Below are positions 11,226-23,400 of a stretch of 64,000 nt of DNA, one piece after another. The notes below the pieces were generated by a model that worked only from the letters and a program-made list of their open reading frames with translations, did not search any database and was not told where the DNA came from. Position 1 is the first letter of the stretch. The number at the start of each line of letters is the position of its first letter. The translations under genes and the position numbers were made by a program. The stretch lies in assembly GCA_964035575.1 (NCBI GenBank), contig OZ037866.1:1054001-1118000 (forward strand), read 5' to 3'. Source of the DNA: Rhynchopus sp. YZ270_cl-10 (lineage: Eukaryota > Euglenozoa > Diplonemea > Diplonemida > Diplonemidae).

Positions 11226-14200
11226 AGAGCAGAACACCCAGGTAGAACGTTGTTGCTGATGCAGGATGGATATTTCAATGTTTTTTATCAGAAAGAAGAA
11301 CGAAAGAAATTTGAATTATTCTTGTGAGGAATAGGTCACCAACAATGACCCCTGTTTTGTCATAACCAGAAGAAAGAAAAATTGAGTCAGACCACAAAGG
11401 CAGGTAGGTATCAAACCAGCGTTGCTAGTATCTCATCTCTGCCACACTCTTAGGGATGAGGTGTGCCGTCGGTCATATATGCTTTGCCTCCTTTTTGGGT
11501 GACATATGAGGACAGAACTCGCCTCTTGGTGTGTTGGAGAACTGTCTTACGAAACTATACTTTTTACATAACATTTTTGCAACCTTTTTTTTTGTTCGTT
11601 TTCGTGATCCGCTGCCCGGAGCCTGTTTGTTTGTTGCTTGTTTGTTTCAGAAAGAACCAATGAGATGCCTTCTATTGTGTGGACACGTACCCACTTTCCT
11701 ATTCCCTCTTTAAACGTATGTTTGATTTCAGAGTCTTTAGAATGTGGTTCGGAAGAGGGGTTTAAACAGTATTTGGTGTGGTCAAAAAGCCGAAGTGTCG
11801 TGAAAAGAGCTTTCGTAAAAAAGACTTTCACGTCTTTGACTTTTGATCACGTCACAGTTTTCCATACATATCCTGAAAGATCTGTTAGCGAATACATGTT
11901 GGGTGTTGGGTGCTTGTTGTTGCGCAAGAAGAAGCCGGGAGGGACGAAACTAGAAAATAATCATTCCCATAGTTGTTTCCCCCTCTTTTTCTTCTTCATT
12001 TCCCTATTCCCCATCACCTCCTCTTGCACTTTGATTGCTTTGTATTTGTATTTTTCTTTTGTTTCTTCAGATTTTATCTTCATCATTGTTTTGGAGATAT
12101 CTTCTGTTCAGCATAGTTCTTTCTTTGGTTATTTTAGCTCTTTGTGTTCTCATGATAGTACTTAGTGTTCGGAAATATGTTGAGATTTTGTACTGATGTT
12201 AGATTTGCCACTTGCCATTTAGCACGCCCCAAGATTGTTTGGTTGGAGATTTTTCTTTACCAGACACACGAGAGGCTTAGGTTCATCTTATGAACGTTTC
12301 TTTCTTTGAATAAAGACCGTTTTGAACGTTAGCTACAACCACGATCTTAACAACCTTTCACTAGTCCAACAGAATTATTCAAAAAAAAACGACCACAATA
12401 ACCAACGAAGAGCAGAAAGAGAAGAGAGACCTTTCAGCAAAGTGCAGTAACGCACTGGCAAAAGGTTTTCTCTTATATGAACATCCCCCCCGCCCCCGCT
12501 CCTGAACCAAGCATATAACCCACCCTACCTGGTCCAGTAACAGGGCTGCCTTTCCTCCCCACACCTGCCTCTCTTGATTGTTGAAAATAATGAGAACTGT
12601 TATCTCTGTCAGATACGTTGTGCTCCATGAGCCTGTGAATCTATCCTGAGATGTTGTCTATTTTAATGCAAATCGTTGACAACTCCTACGAGGGTTTCAT
12701 GAAAGAAACAATTTTGTATTTTTTGTTTGTTTTGTTTGTTTTCAACTTCTTTTTTTGTTTCTGGGGTAAAGGATCTGACGGGAGGCCATCACATACGTTG
12801 TTGTGGTTTGGCAGACCGGTTCAATTACAACAGGACGTATTTGTTTGAATGGTTGGGTACAGCATTGATTGCTTTTATTTTATTTTTCTTCAGGTGTTGA
12901 AACGCGCTGCCCGGACAACGCAACAGTAGATGCACTACAGTGTGAAAGACTTGGCAGATATTTTTCTGATTTATTCCATTGTGCGTGTCCCCGTCTTTCC
13001 CTTCACACAGCTTCACTTACCACTCAAATATATCCCCACACCCCCACACCCTCACCCATCATACATCGATTTGATGCTTCTCAAGCCTTCTTTCAGTCGT
13101 TCGCAGTGTTGTCTTGAGGTGTTTCGCACACCTAACGTCTTTGTGTAAAGATGACCAAGCACGTGGTGCTCAGGATCATCTGACCAACTTTTCTTTTGAA
13201 TAGCCGTAGGTCAATACCACCTGCATTGTAACTGCACACGTTTGTGTCTCGAGCGGTTCCCAAAAACGTTGCGTCAAAAGATTTGTGAAGTGCGCGCACC
13301 ATCTTCAAGTTTTTTGGTGCTACCTTTCCAGAGGCCGAATTTGCAGAGTTGTGTGTAGGTCCGGGTTTTGTACTTTCTCTTGAAATGTCAGTCTTGTATT
13401 TGTTTCAATATCTGCGGGCGCCGGTGTACGAGTAGGCATTTTGCACTTTCAACTTCTCTTTGCTTTTTTGTCCAATCCACGCTTTTCCCTTTTTTCCCCA
13501 CGGAAAACTTGGTTGTTGTTATTCTTCTGCAGAAACACTGCGTCTGCTTTCTTGTCCTTATTGCTTTGAAAGATGTGTGTTGCCCACGAGGCACATTCGT
13601 CTTTCTCGTTTGCTCTCTTTAATGCCTCTTTACCCGAGGCATTTGCTCCTTCGTTTTGTTTGTGTGTTTTTGTTGTTTGCAGCCCTCATCTGTCTAAGGG
13701 TATATTCTACAATTGTGTAGAGATATGTGATACACATAAGATCCCCTCATAAAAAGTGTGTTTTATTGTCAGCAATGTACGCCGAAAAATACAAAAAATA
13801 TGGAAAACAACCACAACCAGACACAAATGTTACCAAGTTGCTCCGTGTCACTCATCACAAGAGACCTGGCCTCATTTTTGGCAACTATTTTTCGGTGCAC
13901 GAGAGTCACAGTGTTATTTCACATATTTTTTTCCTAAGGTGACTCAGCAGGTGGTGCTGAGGATCATCTTGCAATCTTCTTTTTCCTTTTATTTGCGATG
14001 TGAACCATTCTTGAAAGCTGTGGTGTGTGAGGGTGGAGACACATCACCTTTCTCTTCTTTCCCACAAAGCTAAATCATCCCTTTTTTCTTTCATTTTCTT
14101 TATTTTTATTTCTTGACAACCTTTGACTTTCTCTTCGGACGACGACCAGTTCTTATTAGTACCCACACAAAAGAAAGCACACCGCCTTACTTTTTTTGTA

Positions 14201-14242
14201 ATGATCCTTTGCTCTTGATTGTCCCAGTTGAGGAGACACCTG
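11226..14242. other. Spacer between the lectin-stalk paralogues
   Basis: No gene is supported. Most of it is a diverged copy of 17717-20035. It carries dispersed same-strand motifs ending in GGTTCATCTT or GGATCATCT followed by a pyrimidine tract (12270-12289, 13161-13200, 13938-13975). Confidence 0.6.
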
Positions 14243-14317
14243 TCATCCCCGCAGCCCTTCATGGCTGCCTGCTACGCTGTGTGTCGTTGTCTTTACCTCA
14301 CACATTCACACCTCAAC

Positions 14318-14319
14318 AG
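14318..14319 (+). promoter_or_regulatory. Candidate 3' splice (acceptor) AG
   Basis: This is the same sequence and spacing as at 8076, 65 bp before the start at 14384. It lies inside the duplicated leader, so the conservation may reflect only recent copying. Confidence 0.3.
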
Positions 14320-14383
14320 ATGTGGGTAGGGCCTTCCCCACAAACAAAGTTGCTGCAGCAAGAGAACAACACCAGGACACACC

Positions 14384-17300
14384 ATGTACGTCGCAGTGGC
14401 CTTTTTGCTGTTTGTGTGTGAAGTGGTGTCGCAGCCGACAGAGGTGCCGTGTGATGGGGCCGTTGTGACTGTGGTCGAGTTCGCAGACAAGGATAACATT
14501 TACCTCCCCGTGCCGCCAAGTGAGGAGACACTGTTTGGGGGTGCAGTCCAGGTTGACTTTGATGTTGTTATTGATGCGTACTCATACCGTGGTCGCTTCG
14601 TTGAGTTTGCAAATGGTAAAGACAGCGACAACTTTATGATTGGACAGTTGGGACGTGACGGGACAATGTACGTCTCCTCCACTTGGTCAACACAGCGGCT
14701 ACGTGTTGAGTACAGCACACCCTTGCCGCTGGGAGAGAAGATTCACATTCGTGTCATTGTTGTGCCTATTGACGATGCGACAGCAAACTTCTACCTGTAT
14801 GTCGATGGTGTGTTTGTGGCCGAAGCAGTGAGCGAGGCACTCAGATACATCACGCGCTCCATGCTGTTGATTGGGACAAGCACCTTTGCAGATCTCCCTC
14901 TCTTCCCGCATGAGCCCCTAGTGGGGGAGGTCACGAATGGTGTAATGCTAATGTGTCCTGAGGCTACACCTGCACCACCAACTGCCATACCCACCACCAC
15001 TCCCACTGCCGTACCAACTTCTCCTCCCACCGCAGTACCCACTGCTATTCCAACCGCTGTACCCACCACAGTTCCCACAGCAGCACCAACTGCAGTACCT
15101 ACCAGTGTGCCAACTGCTATGTCAACTTCTCTAATCACGGAGGTGCCGTGTGATGGGGCCGTTGTGACTGTGGTCGAGTTCGCAGACAAGGATAACATTT
15201 ACCTCCCCGTGCCGCCAAGTGAGGAGACACTGTTTGGGGGTGCAGTCCAGGTTGACTTTGATGTTGTTATTGATGAATACTCCTCGTATGGGCGTTTCGT
15301 TGAGTTTGCAAATCCAAACAACAGAGACAGCTTCACGATTGGACAGTTCGGAAATGACGGGACAATATTCGTCGCCTCGACTTGGTCATCAAAGTGGATG
15401 ATCATTGAGTACAGCACACCCTTGCCGCTGGGAGAGAAGTTTCACGTTCGTGTCATTAGTGTGCCTATTGACGATGAGTATGCAACCTACTACATATATC
15501 TCAATGGTGTACTTGTGGACCAAGGACCCAGCCAGGGACTCAGACATGTAACTCGCTCCTTGCTATTGATTGGGAGAAGCAGCCCTACATTCTGGCATGA
15601 TCCCTTAGTGGGGGAGGTCACTGATGGTGTAATGTTAATGTGTGTTGAAGCTACACCTGCGCCACCAACTGCAGTGCCCACTGACGCCCCGCCGACGCCT
15701 GCACCACTCACAGATGCACCACAGACGTCAATCCCACAAATCACGGCCGTGCCCACCACCACTCCCACTGCTGTGCCTACTGCTATCCCAACTTCTCCTC
15801 CAACTGCAGTACCCACTGCTATACCAACCGCTGTACCAACTACAGTACCAACTGCAGGACCAACTGCTATTCCCACCACCACTCCCACTGCCCTACCAAC
15901 TTCTCCTCCAACTGCCATCCCCAGTGCCAGTCCAACTTCTGTTCCCACTGCAATACCCACTACTGTGCCCACTCTAGCACCAACTGCGACACCCACCACC
16001 ACTCCCACTGCCCTACCAACTGCTATCCCAACTGCTGCTCCCACTGTAATACCTACTGCTGAGCCAACTTCTCCTCCCACTGCGGTACCCACTGCAAAAC
16101 CCACTGCTATTCCAACCGCTAGACCAACTTCCAGTCCAACTGCCGTACCCACTACAGTTCCCACTGCCGTGCCAACTTCTCAACCCACAGCCGAACCCAC
16201 CACCCCAGCACGCGCTCCACCTACACCTGCTCCACCACTGCCGACGCTTGCGCCACTGACATCCGCACCACAGACCATCCCACAAACACCACTACTTCTC
16301 ACAGATGCACCACCGACACCTGCACTGCGTACAGATGTCCCTGCACTCCCGACAGACCTGCCACCCGCATCCTTGCCAACTGCGGGACCAACATCCTCAC
16401 CGACACTACCCACCTTACCGGCATCACCACCAACACTGGCACCACCCGCCCCGCACGCAGAGGCGATACAGAACGCTGCGACTGTGGTGACGGTGGGTAT
16501 GCTGCTGTCAGGTGCGTCGCCTGGGCCTGCAGTGCGGTTGGCGCTGATTGCTGACACCTGTGGGGAGGGGGTGTCTGACCTGCTGCATCCCACGGGGCTG
16601 GTGGTGGACGGGAGTCCTGCCTTGGGCATGTTTGTCGCAAACATGGCCATCACGGCCGGGGCTGCGGTGCTGAGCCTGGTGGTGCTCGCAGCAGTGGTGC
16701 CCATCGGGAGGCGCATCACACCACGCTTCTTCGAAGGCCTTGACACGCAAGGCTTCCTCCGCCTCCCCTCTGCCCCCCTCGTCATCTTCCAGTTCTTCTA
16801 CCAAGGCATTGCGCTTGCTGGCATGAGCCTTCTCCTCCAACCAGGCACCACCGTGCACAAACTCATCGGTGTGTCGTCCATTCTGTTCTGCATTTCTGTC
16901 CCAATTGTGCTGTTCCGTGTGGTTCACGCGAATGTGCCCGAGCACGCGGTTCTTGCTTGTGCAGCAAACAGGAAAAGCTCTGCTCTCGTTGCGCTCATTG
17001 GAACTGGAGAGTGGGTCAACACGAGAGAAGACACAATGTGGGTGCAACGGTACAGCTCTGTGGTGCGGTCCTACAAACAGGACAGAGCGTGGTTTGGGGT
17101 GGTGGAGTTTGCGGCGAGCTTTGCAATCAGCGCAGTGCACAGTGTTGGGCCGGATAGCCGGTTGCAGTGTGGGCACGTCAAAATGGCGACCGCTGCGATT
17201 TTTGTGGTTCTTCTGCTCTGCGAATGCTTCCTGTGGCCGCACGCACGCCACCGCACTGCAGCGTTTGACTGCACCCTGATCGGCCTGCAGACCTTTGCCA

Positions 17301-17716
17301 TGGTCTTCATTGCCTTGGACCACTACAGGGGAGTCAGTGAGGATCTGACTGGGATTGCCTCTCTCCTTCTCCTTGCGGGGACGGCGGTGTTGGGTTTGCA
17401 GGTTGTGCTTGATGTGTTGGCCGAGGGGCACATCTTCTTTACGAAACGCCGTGCTCTGCTACAGGAGGATGTGTACGCACAGTACGCGCCGAAGGGCGAT
17501 GATCTCGTTCAGGACATTGTCTCGGACACACCAGATCGTCAGATGGACGCTCTCTTTGTCAACACAGAGCGTTCAGAGTACTCCCTCGGTGCGTCCACGC
17601 AGCATCTGGGCGTGAGTGGTGTGCACAAGTCTACAACGCTGTACAGTGACCGCTACGATGTGCCAGAGGAGAGGAGAATACCACGTTCTCGTGGTCAACA
17701 CATTTTCTCTATGTGA
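14384..17716 (+). CDS. LamG-like lectin-stalk multipass membrane protein, paralogue
   Basis: The product is 1,110 residues with the same plan as the protein at 8142: signal peptide 1-17, LamG-like domains about 20-192 and 253-420, a longer Pro/Thr/Ala stalk (about 425-680), then the multi-pass region and tail. The first LamG domain and the membrane region are almost identical to the paralogue. I count three substitutions over roughly 390 residues of the membrane region. The second LamG domain is clearly diverged (for example SSYGRFVEFANPNNRDSF against SDHGRFVEFANGRGSDNF), and the stalk has its own repeat composition with several TPAP-type segments. The last 20 or so residues also differ. It is probably a cell-surface receptor or adhesin variant; ligand unknown. 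Confidence 0.85.
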   Translation: MYVAVAFLLFVCEVVSQPTEVPCDGAVVTVVEFADKDNIYLPVPPSEETLFGGAVQVDFDVVIDAYSYRGRFVEFANGKDSDNFMIGQLGRDGTMYVSSTWSTQRLRVEYSTPLPLGEKIHIRVIVVPIDDATANFYLYVDGVFVAEAVSEALRYITRSMLLIGTSTFADLPLFPHEPLVGEVTNGVMLMCPEATPAPPTAIPTTTPTAVPTSPPTAVPTAIPTAVPTTVPTAAPTAVPTSVPTAMSTSLITEVPCDGAVVTVVEFADKDNIYLPVPPSEETLFGGAVQVDFDVVIDEYSSYGRFVEFANPNNRDSFTIGQFGNDGTIFVASTWSSKWMIIEYSTPLPLGEKFHVRVISVPIDDEYATYYIYLNGVLVDQGPSQGLRHVTRSLLLIGRSSPTFWHDPLVGEVTDGVMLMCVEATPAPPTAVPTDAPPTPAPLTDAPQTSIPQITAVPTTTPTAVPTAIPTSPPTAVPTAIPTAVPTTVPTAGPTAIPTTTPTALPTSPPTAIPSASPTSVPTAIPTTVPTLAPTATPTTTPTALPTAIPTAAPTVIPTAEPTSPPTAVPTAKPTAIPTARPTSSPTAVPTTVPTAVPTSQPTAEPTTPARAPPTPAPPLPTLAPLTSAPQTIPQTPLLLTDAPPTPALRTDVPALPTDLPPASLPTAGPTSSPTLPTLPASPPTLAPPAPHAEAIQNAATVVTVGMLLSGASPGPAVRLALIADTCGEGVSDLLHPTGLVVDGSPALGMFVANMAITAGAAVLSLVVLAAVVPIGRRITPRFFEGLDTQGFLRLPSAPLVIFQFFYQGIALAGMSLLLQPGTTVHKLIGVSSILFCISVPIVLFRVVHANVPEHAVLACAANRKSSALVALIGTGEWVNTREDTMWVQRYSSVVRSYKQDRAWFGVVEFAASFAISAVHSVGPDSRLQCGHVKMATAAIFVVLLLCECFLWPHARHRTAAFDCTLIGLQTFAMVFIALDHYRGVSEDLTGIASLLLLAGTAVLGLQVVLDVLAEGHIFFTKRRALLQEDVYAQYAPKGDDLVQDIVSDTPDRQMDALFVNTERSEYSLGASTQHLGVSGVHKSTTLYSDRYDVPEERRIPRSRGQHIFSM

Positions 17717-20338
17717 GTCGCATCAGAGGTTTTTTTAGGATGATTTTTTGAGCTTATTGGGGGGGTGTTTTTTCTTTTGGTCAGATATGCTGGAGAAGCT
17801 AGTTTGTGGGAGAAATGCAAAAATTACAATTTATTCAGCACTTATCGGAACTCTACTTTCGTCGGAATGGCTCGTCTTGCAATGTCCATTTCGTTGCAGA
17901 AGATACGACGGCGTGGCTCAGGAACTCGTATGTGCTCACAGGGTACTTGCCCGTTCATCCGGATAGCTGGCATCGTACGTGGGTCAGTCGGAGGTGCCTG
18001 CATCAACAGCTTCAGTTTTTTGTTGATGAAACAACTTGTTGTCAATTCTAAAAAGAGTGGAGGCAGCGCGGCAGGCAAACAAAACGGATTGAAAAAGGCA
18101 GAAGCTTGCTTGTTCTTTGAGTACTCATTTGACCGCAACAACCTTACTTCAGTGAAACACAATTTTTTCATCTTTTTGTTTCACGGCTTTGCGGGCACAA
18201 ACAAAAGACCCGATGTTTTTCATCAGAAGAAGAACGAATGAACTTTGAATTATTCTTGTGAGGAATAGTTCATTGACAGGTTTTATCCCCACCAATAATG
18301 ACCCCTGTTTTGTCATAACCGGAAGAAAGAAAAGAGTCAGACCACAAAGGCAGGTAGGTATCAAACCAGCGTTGCTAATATCTCATCTCTGTCACACTCT
18401 TAGGGATGAGGTGTGCCGTCGGTCATATATGCTTTGCCTCCTTTTTGGGTGACATTTGAGGACAGAACTCGCCTCTTGGTGTGTTGGTGGAGAACTGTCT
18501 TAAGAAACTATACATCACTTTTTTGCAACCTTTTTTTGTTTGTCTTATCTCTTTACGTACGTTGGTGAAACGTCGTCTTTCAGCAGATTTACTAAACTTT
18601 TGCGACTTATTATTCATTGTTGGAACGATGTGTATGCACGCGAGGCGAATTCATCTTTCAACTTTTCTGTATTTGTTTCTTTTTTGTTTCATCTGCTAGT
18701 CAGTTGGAGTATCAATCAAACCTGGCATCTGCTAAATGCTCCGTCCGTTGGTTTAGAGAAAGAGCACTTTGCCAGTGTCGGATTTATTGATTGATTTATT
18801 GATTACTCCCAATTGGGTTGGTCAGGACAGTATTTGGTGTGGTCAAAAAGCCGAAGTCGTGAAAAGAGCTTTCGTAAAAAATATTTTCACGTCTTTGACT
18901 TTTGATCACGTCACAGTATGCCAGACAGAGCCCGAAAGATCTGTTAGCGAATAAACATTTAGGGTGTTCCCCACCACACCCTCTTGCACTTTGATTGCTT
19001 TGTATTTGTTTTGCATTCATTTCTTCAGGTTTTATCTTCATCATTGTTGTGGAGATTTCTTCTGTCCAGCATAGTTCTTTCTTTGGTTATTGTAGCTCTT
19101 TGTGTTCTCATGATAGTGGTGGAAGAAACTTGGTGAAAATTATCTGTCATTCCAGTTTCAGTATCATATTTTGCTTGTTTTTGTGCTCCTCGTGTTTTCC
19201 GTTCCTGTTCACCACATTCTCTTGCACTTGATTGTTTTTCTTTGTCTTTTATACCAAAACTAAAGCGGAATACTTTTATCTCACAAAGGTACTCATCGTG
19301 CCAACCTTTCACTAGTCCAACAGAAGTATTCAACAGAATACTGGAACGACTACGAAGAGCAGAAAGAGAAGAGAGACCTTTCAGCAAAGTGCAGTAACGC
19401 ACTGGCAAAAGGTTTTCTCTTATATGAACACTTCCCCCGCTCCTGAACCAAGCATACAACCCACCCTACCTGGTCGAGTAACAGGGCTGCCCTTCCTCCC
19501 ACCTGCCTCTCCAACTGTCAGGCATTTTCTGTTTGCATCCATTGTGCTTGTTCATTTCCCGTCTTTCTGCTCAGGATCATCTGACCAACTTTTCTTTTGA
19601 ATAGCAGTAGGTCAATACCACCTGCATTGTAACTGCAAATGTTTGTGTCTCGAGCGGTTCCCAAAAACGTTGCGTCAAAAGATTTGTGAAGTGCGCGCAC
19701 CATCTTCAAGTTTTTTGGTGCTACCTTTCCAGAGGCCGAATTTGCAGAGTTGTGTGTAGGTCCGGGTTTTGTACTTTCTCTTGAAATGTCATCGATCTCG
19801 TTCTTGTATTTCTTTGCTTTCAACTTCTTTGTTTTTTTGTCCAATCCACGCTTTTCCCTTTTTTCCCCACGGAAAACTTGGTTGTTGTTATTCTTCTGCA
19901 GAAACACTGCGTCTGCTTTCTTGTCCTTATTGCTTTGAAAGATGTGTGTTGCCCACGAGGTACATTCGTCTTTCTCGTTTGCTCTCTCTTAACCGAGACA
20001 TTTGCTCCAGCCGTTTATTGTTTGTTTGTTCGAGGAATCAAGCGATGTCCAGTGTTTCATCCTTTGTGTCCTCAATCCCTCTTGTTGGTTGAAAGATTGT
20101 TGTTACGTACGTACAAATGCGTCGACTTTCTGCTTCGCCTGTTGAATTCTCTCATTGATCGAAGTGTGTTGTTTAATTGTCAATAAAGTGTTTGTGTGTC
20201 CTTAGAAAAGGACCAAAAAGATACACGTGAAAAATGCCGCCTTCGGTGTACGTGAGCAGAAAACAACATAACCCCTTCTTATGACCAAAGACGTAGATGG
20301 CACCCCCTCCCACAACCTCATTTTGTTCTTTTGCTATT
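17717..20338. other. Spacer downstream of the second lectin-stalk gene
   Basis: No supported gene. The part up to about 20035 is the second copy of the 11226-13680 spacer. Dispersed motifs occur at 18628-18662 and 19569-19605. The remainder leads into the astacin gene's 5' region. Confidence 0.6.
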
Positions 20339-20340
20339 AG
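20339..20340 (+). promoter_or_regulatory. Candidate 3' splice (acceptor) AG
   Basis: The tract CATTTTGTTCTTTTGCTATTAG ends 70 bp before the start at 20411 and is conserved in the paralogue at 29244-29245. Trans-splicing use is inferred. Confidence 0.35.
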
Positions 20341-20410
20341 AACGTGCACAACCACCCCACACAAAGGTGATCATATTTACTCACAACACATAGAACCTGC
20401 AAGGATAAGG

Positions 20411-23400
20411 ATGAGGGTGCTCGCTGTGCTGTCCGCGGCGCTGCTGGTGCAAGGCAACGTTCCCCTCTACGAGGGCGCTTCCTTCGACCTGTATGAAGGT
20501 GACATCCAGATGCCCAAGGCCGGACGTGCTGCAGATGTGCAGTCGAACACAGGCGTCAACAAGGCGTCGCTGCTGTGGCCTCTGGGGAAGGTGCCGTACT
20601 TCATTGCGAGCGGCGTCACAAACTCAAAGAACCCGCACCCGAGCTTCTCGCTGTCGCAGAACGAGCCGATGGTGATCGGTGCGGTTGCGAACTGGGAGGA
20701 GAAGACCTGCATCCGCTTCTCCAGGTGTGTGCAGGGGTCTTGCCCGGCGAACCACGTCTTCTTCATCTCCGACAAGGACGCCTGCAACTCTCCTCTCGGA
20801 ATGACCGGTGCAAACCAGATCAACCTTTCTGACCAGTGCGGGCTGGGTGCGTCGATCCACGAGGTAGGACACACACTGGGTCTTGCTCACGAGCAGGCGC
20901 GGAACGACCGTGACGAGTACGTCTACTACGACGCTACGCAGGTGGAGGACGGGAAGGGTCCGCAGTTTGACAAGACCGGACCGGATGCTCGTGCCATCGG
21001 GCCCTACAACTACGGAAGCATCATGCACTATGGCGCAAATGGGTTCACCATCGGTATCAAGCCAACCCTGATCGCGCCCGTCCCCATCGGCCAGCGCGAA
21101 GGTCTCTCGCCGGGCGACATCGAAGGTATCCACTTCATCTACAACGACTGCTCAAACGACTTCGTGAAGCCGCGTTGCATGGTGTCGCGCACGACCGACA
21201 CAACCCACCTTGTGGCATACAACAAGGAGTGGACGGTTGAGTTCAACGGGATCTACACAGTGGGGACGAGGCTGACGATTACGTACGACGGCACCACTGC
21301 AGACTCGACACTGCTCACCACAAGTGTGCCTGCGGGGACAGATCTGTCCGACATTGCGACTGTGCTGGCAAAGTTCACTGCACCACAGTCTGAAGCGGGC
21401 AAGTCCTTCAAAATCTCTGCGACCTTCAGCAGCGGCGGGCAGGAGGCCACCTGCTCCGTCGACGTCAAGGTTGCCGACAGCGACGCTGTGTGCTTCGGTA
21501 TTCCCGCCTCTGAACCGACTGTCTGCTCGAGCCGTGGTACGTGCCAGAACAACCCGCTCGCGCCCTGCAAGTGCCAGACCGGGTACGGAGGACTGCAGTG
21601 CCTTGGGTTTGAGACATGCCCAACAAACTTCCTGAACTCCTTCGACGACACCATTGGCACGTGGTCCCCCATTGGTGACGAGTCTGGCCGCGAAACCACC
21701 TTCACCGCAGTGGGCGACGGAGCCCTGCGTGCAAAGAGGCTTCCCGAGGCAGGCCAGTCATCACTCCCCATGCAGAAGGCTGCGAAGCCGGAGCGCGTGT
21801 CGTGGTACATGGCGAGCATGGACGACGGCACTTCAATCGGCTTCAGCATGGAAGGTGGCAACGACGGGAAAACGAAGTGCATTGCCATGCAGGTGCAAAA
21901 CAAGGTCATGTTCGTCGATGGCAAGGACGCACCTGTTGTCTGGGAGCACAACAAGTACTTCCACATCGACGTTCACATCGACTGGAGCACGTCCACCTCC
22001 GACCTTTACGTGGACGGACACCTTGAGATGAAGGGCACCCCATTCTCCAATGACTGTGGAGCGGGTATTGTGTACTTCTGGTTCTTCGGAAACGGGTGGA
22101 TCGATGAGTTCCACATGTGGTGCACCGGATACGTGAAGATGACTGGCAGCATGCTTGATGGTCTGACCCAGGACGACCTGCGTGCGGGAGGCAAGGAACT
22201 GACACTGACGCTTGTGGGCGACTATGACGAGTGGGTCGACACCGACGAGAACAAGCAGGCCATCCTCGACTCCATGCATTCGGCAGCCCCTGCGGCACTT
22301 GGGTGGAACGCACGCAAGTCGGAGATGATCCCTCTCACACGCCTGAACATCAACGGACAGAAGCTTGTGATCGGGCCTCTGAAGGCGGACGCAACGTACG
22401 CGAACAGCGCTTCCGAGATGGTCGACTTCCACCTCACAGGCAGCATGTTCAAGTCAGGTGAGGCCCCACAGTGGTCTTCCCACGACGTTGAGTTCCAGAT
22501 CCCCGGGACATGCGATGGAACGCTCTACAAGTCGTTCGACACAGACTCGGACAAGTCCCAAATTATGACTATCGACACTGTGAACAAGAAGGTGGGCGCT
22601 GGGTGCGGGAGTCTGACGAAGGGCTACGACCAGGTGTACCCCGCAAAGAACGTGAAGGCCGATTCTTTGAAATTCCTTGGGTTCGTTCAGGACGCACAGC
22701 AGACACAGTTCACTGTGAAGCTTGTGTCGCCTGCGGGTTCTTCCATTCCTGTTTTTTTGGGAGCTGGTGGGTACAGTGCGTACGAGCTGTCTGGTGTCTT
22801 CACGAGGCTGGAGCCCATGAATGAAGTTCAGTGGTATCAGTTTGAGGTGAAGCTGGACTGGACTGCCAAGACCTACGAGATCTTTATTGACGACAAGAAA
22901 GTGGCCACGGATTCGATGCCGGCGGACTTCTTGAACATCGAGAAGATAGTGCTGAACACCTTTGCACAGGCGTCCCTCATCGACGAGATGACGCTGTCCT
23001 GTGCATACAGAGCGCCAAGCTACAACGCGCTGCCGACGTGCCCGCTGGTGGGCAAGGATATCATCAAGATGCGCATCTTCCCTGGCTCCGATGCGATTGC
23101 CGTCACAGACGAGGTCGCCATTGTGCCAGAGACGTCGACCGACTGTTCCACCGCTGCTGGCGACTGTGCGGACCTGGGCGCATGCTCCAAGTCCACTGGC
23201 TCCATGAACACCGGAAAGGAAGTCGGCGACTCCGCCCCCATCGTCTGGACTGCGGGATCGCTCTCGAAGCTGAAGGCTGGGTCGAAGTACAAGATCTGCT
23301 ACAAGCCGACCTCCACAGGCTCCTTTGTTCTTCTCGATGACGTCTTCACAACATGCGAGGCTACAGCAGCACCCAAGACAGAGGCACCCAAGACTGCTGT

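Larger units (their letters stand above)
8001..13680 (+). repeat. Tandem duplication unit 1 (lectin-stalk gene)
   Basis: Close similarity to 14243-20035 starts about 140 bp before the start codon and continues in blocks through the 3' spacer. Matching pairs are 11275-11600 with 18210-18560, 11770-12140 with 18830-19110, 12350-12560 with 19300-19510, and 13160-13660 with 19570-19990. Indels separate the blocks. This is a tandem duplication of one gene plus its downstream spacer. Confidence 0.8.
14243..20035 (+). repeat. Tandem duplication unit 2 (lectin-stalk gene)
   Basis: This is the second copy of the 8001-13680 unit. The offset is 6,242 bp at the 5' end and 6,491 bp at the stop codon, the growth coming mainly from the longer second stalk. 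The blocks match in order and orientation. Confidence 0.8.

Noticed and set aside
11400-11460. tRNA-like B-box words in the duplicated spacer (also 18355-18415, minus strand) and near 58030-58100
   Set aside because: Words close to GGTTCGAATCC are present, but no cloverleaf with matching acceptor and anticodon stems could be drawn.
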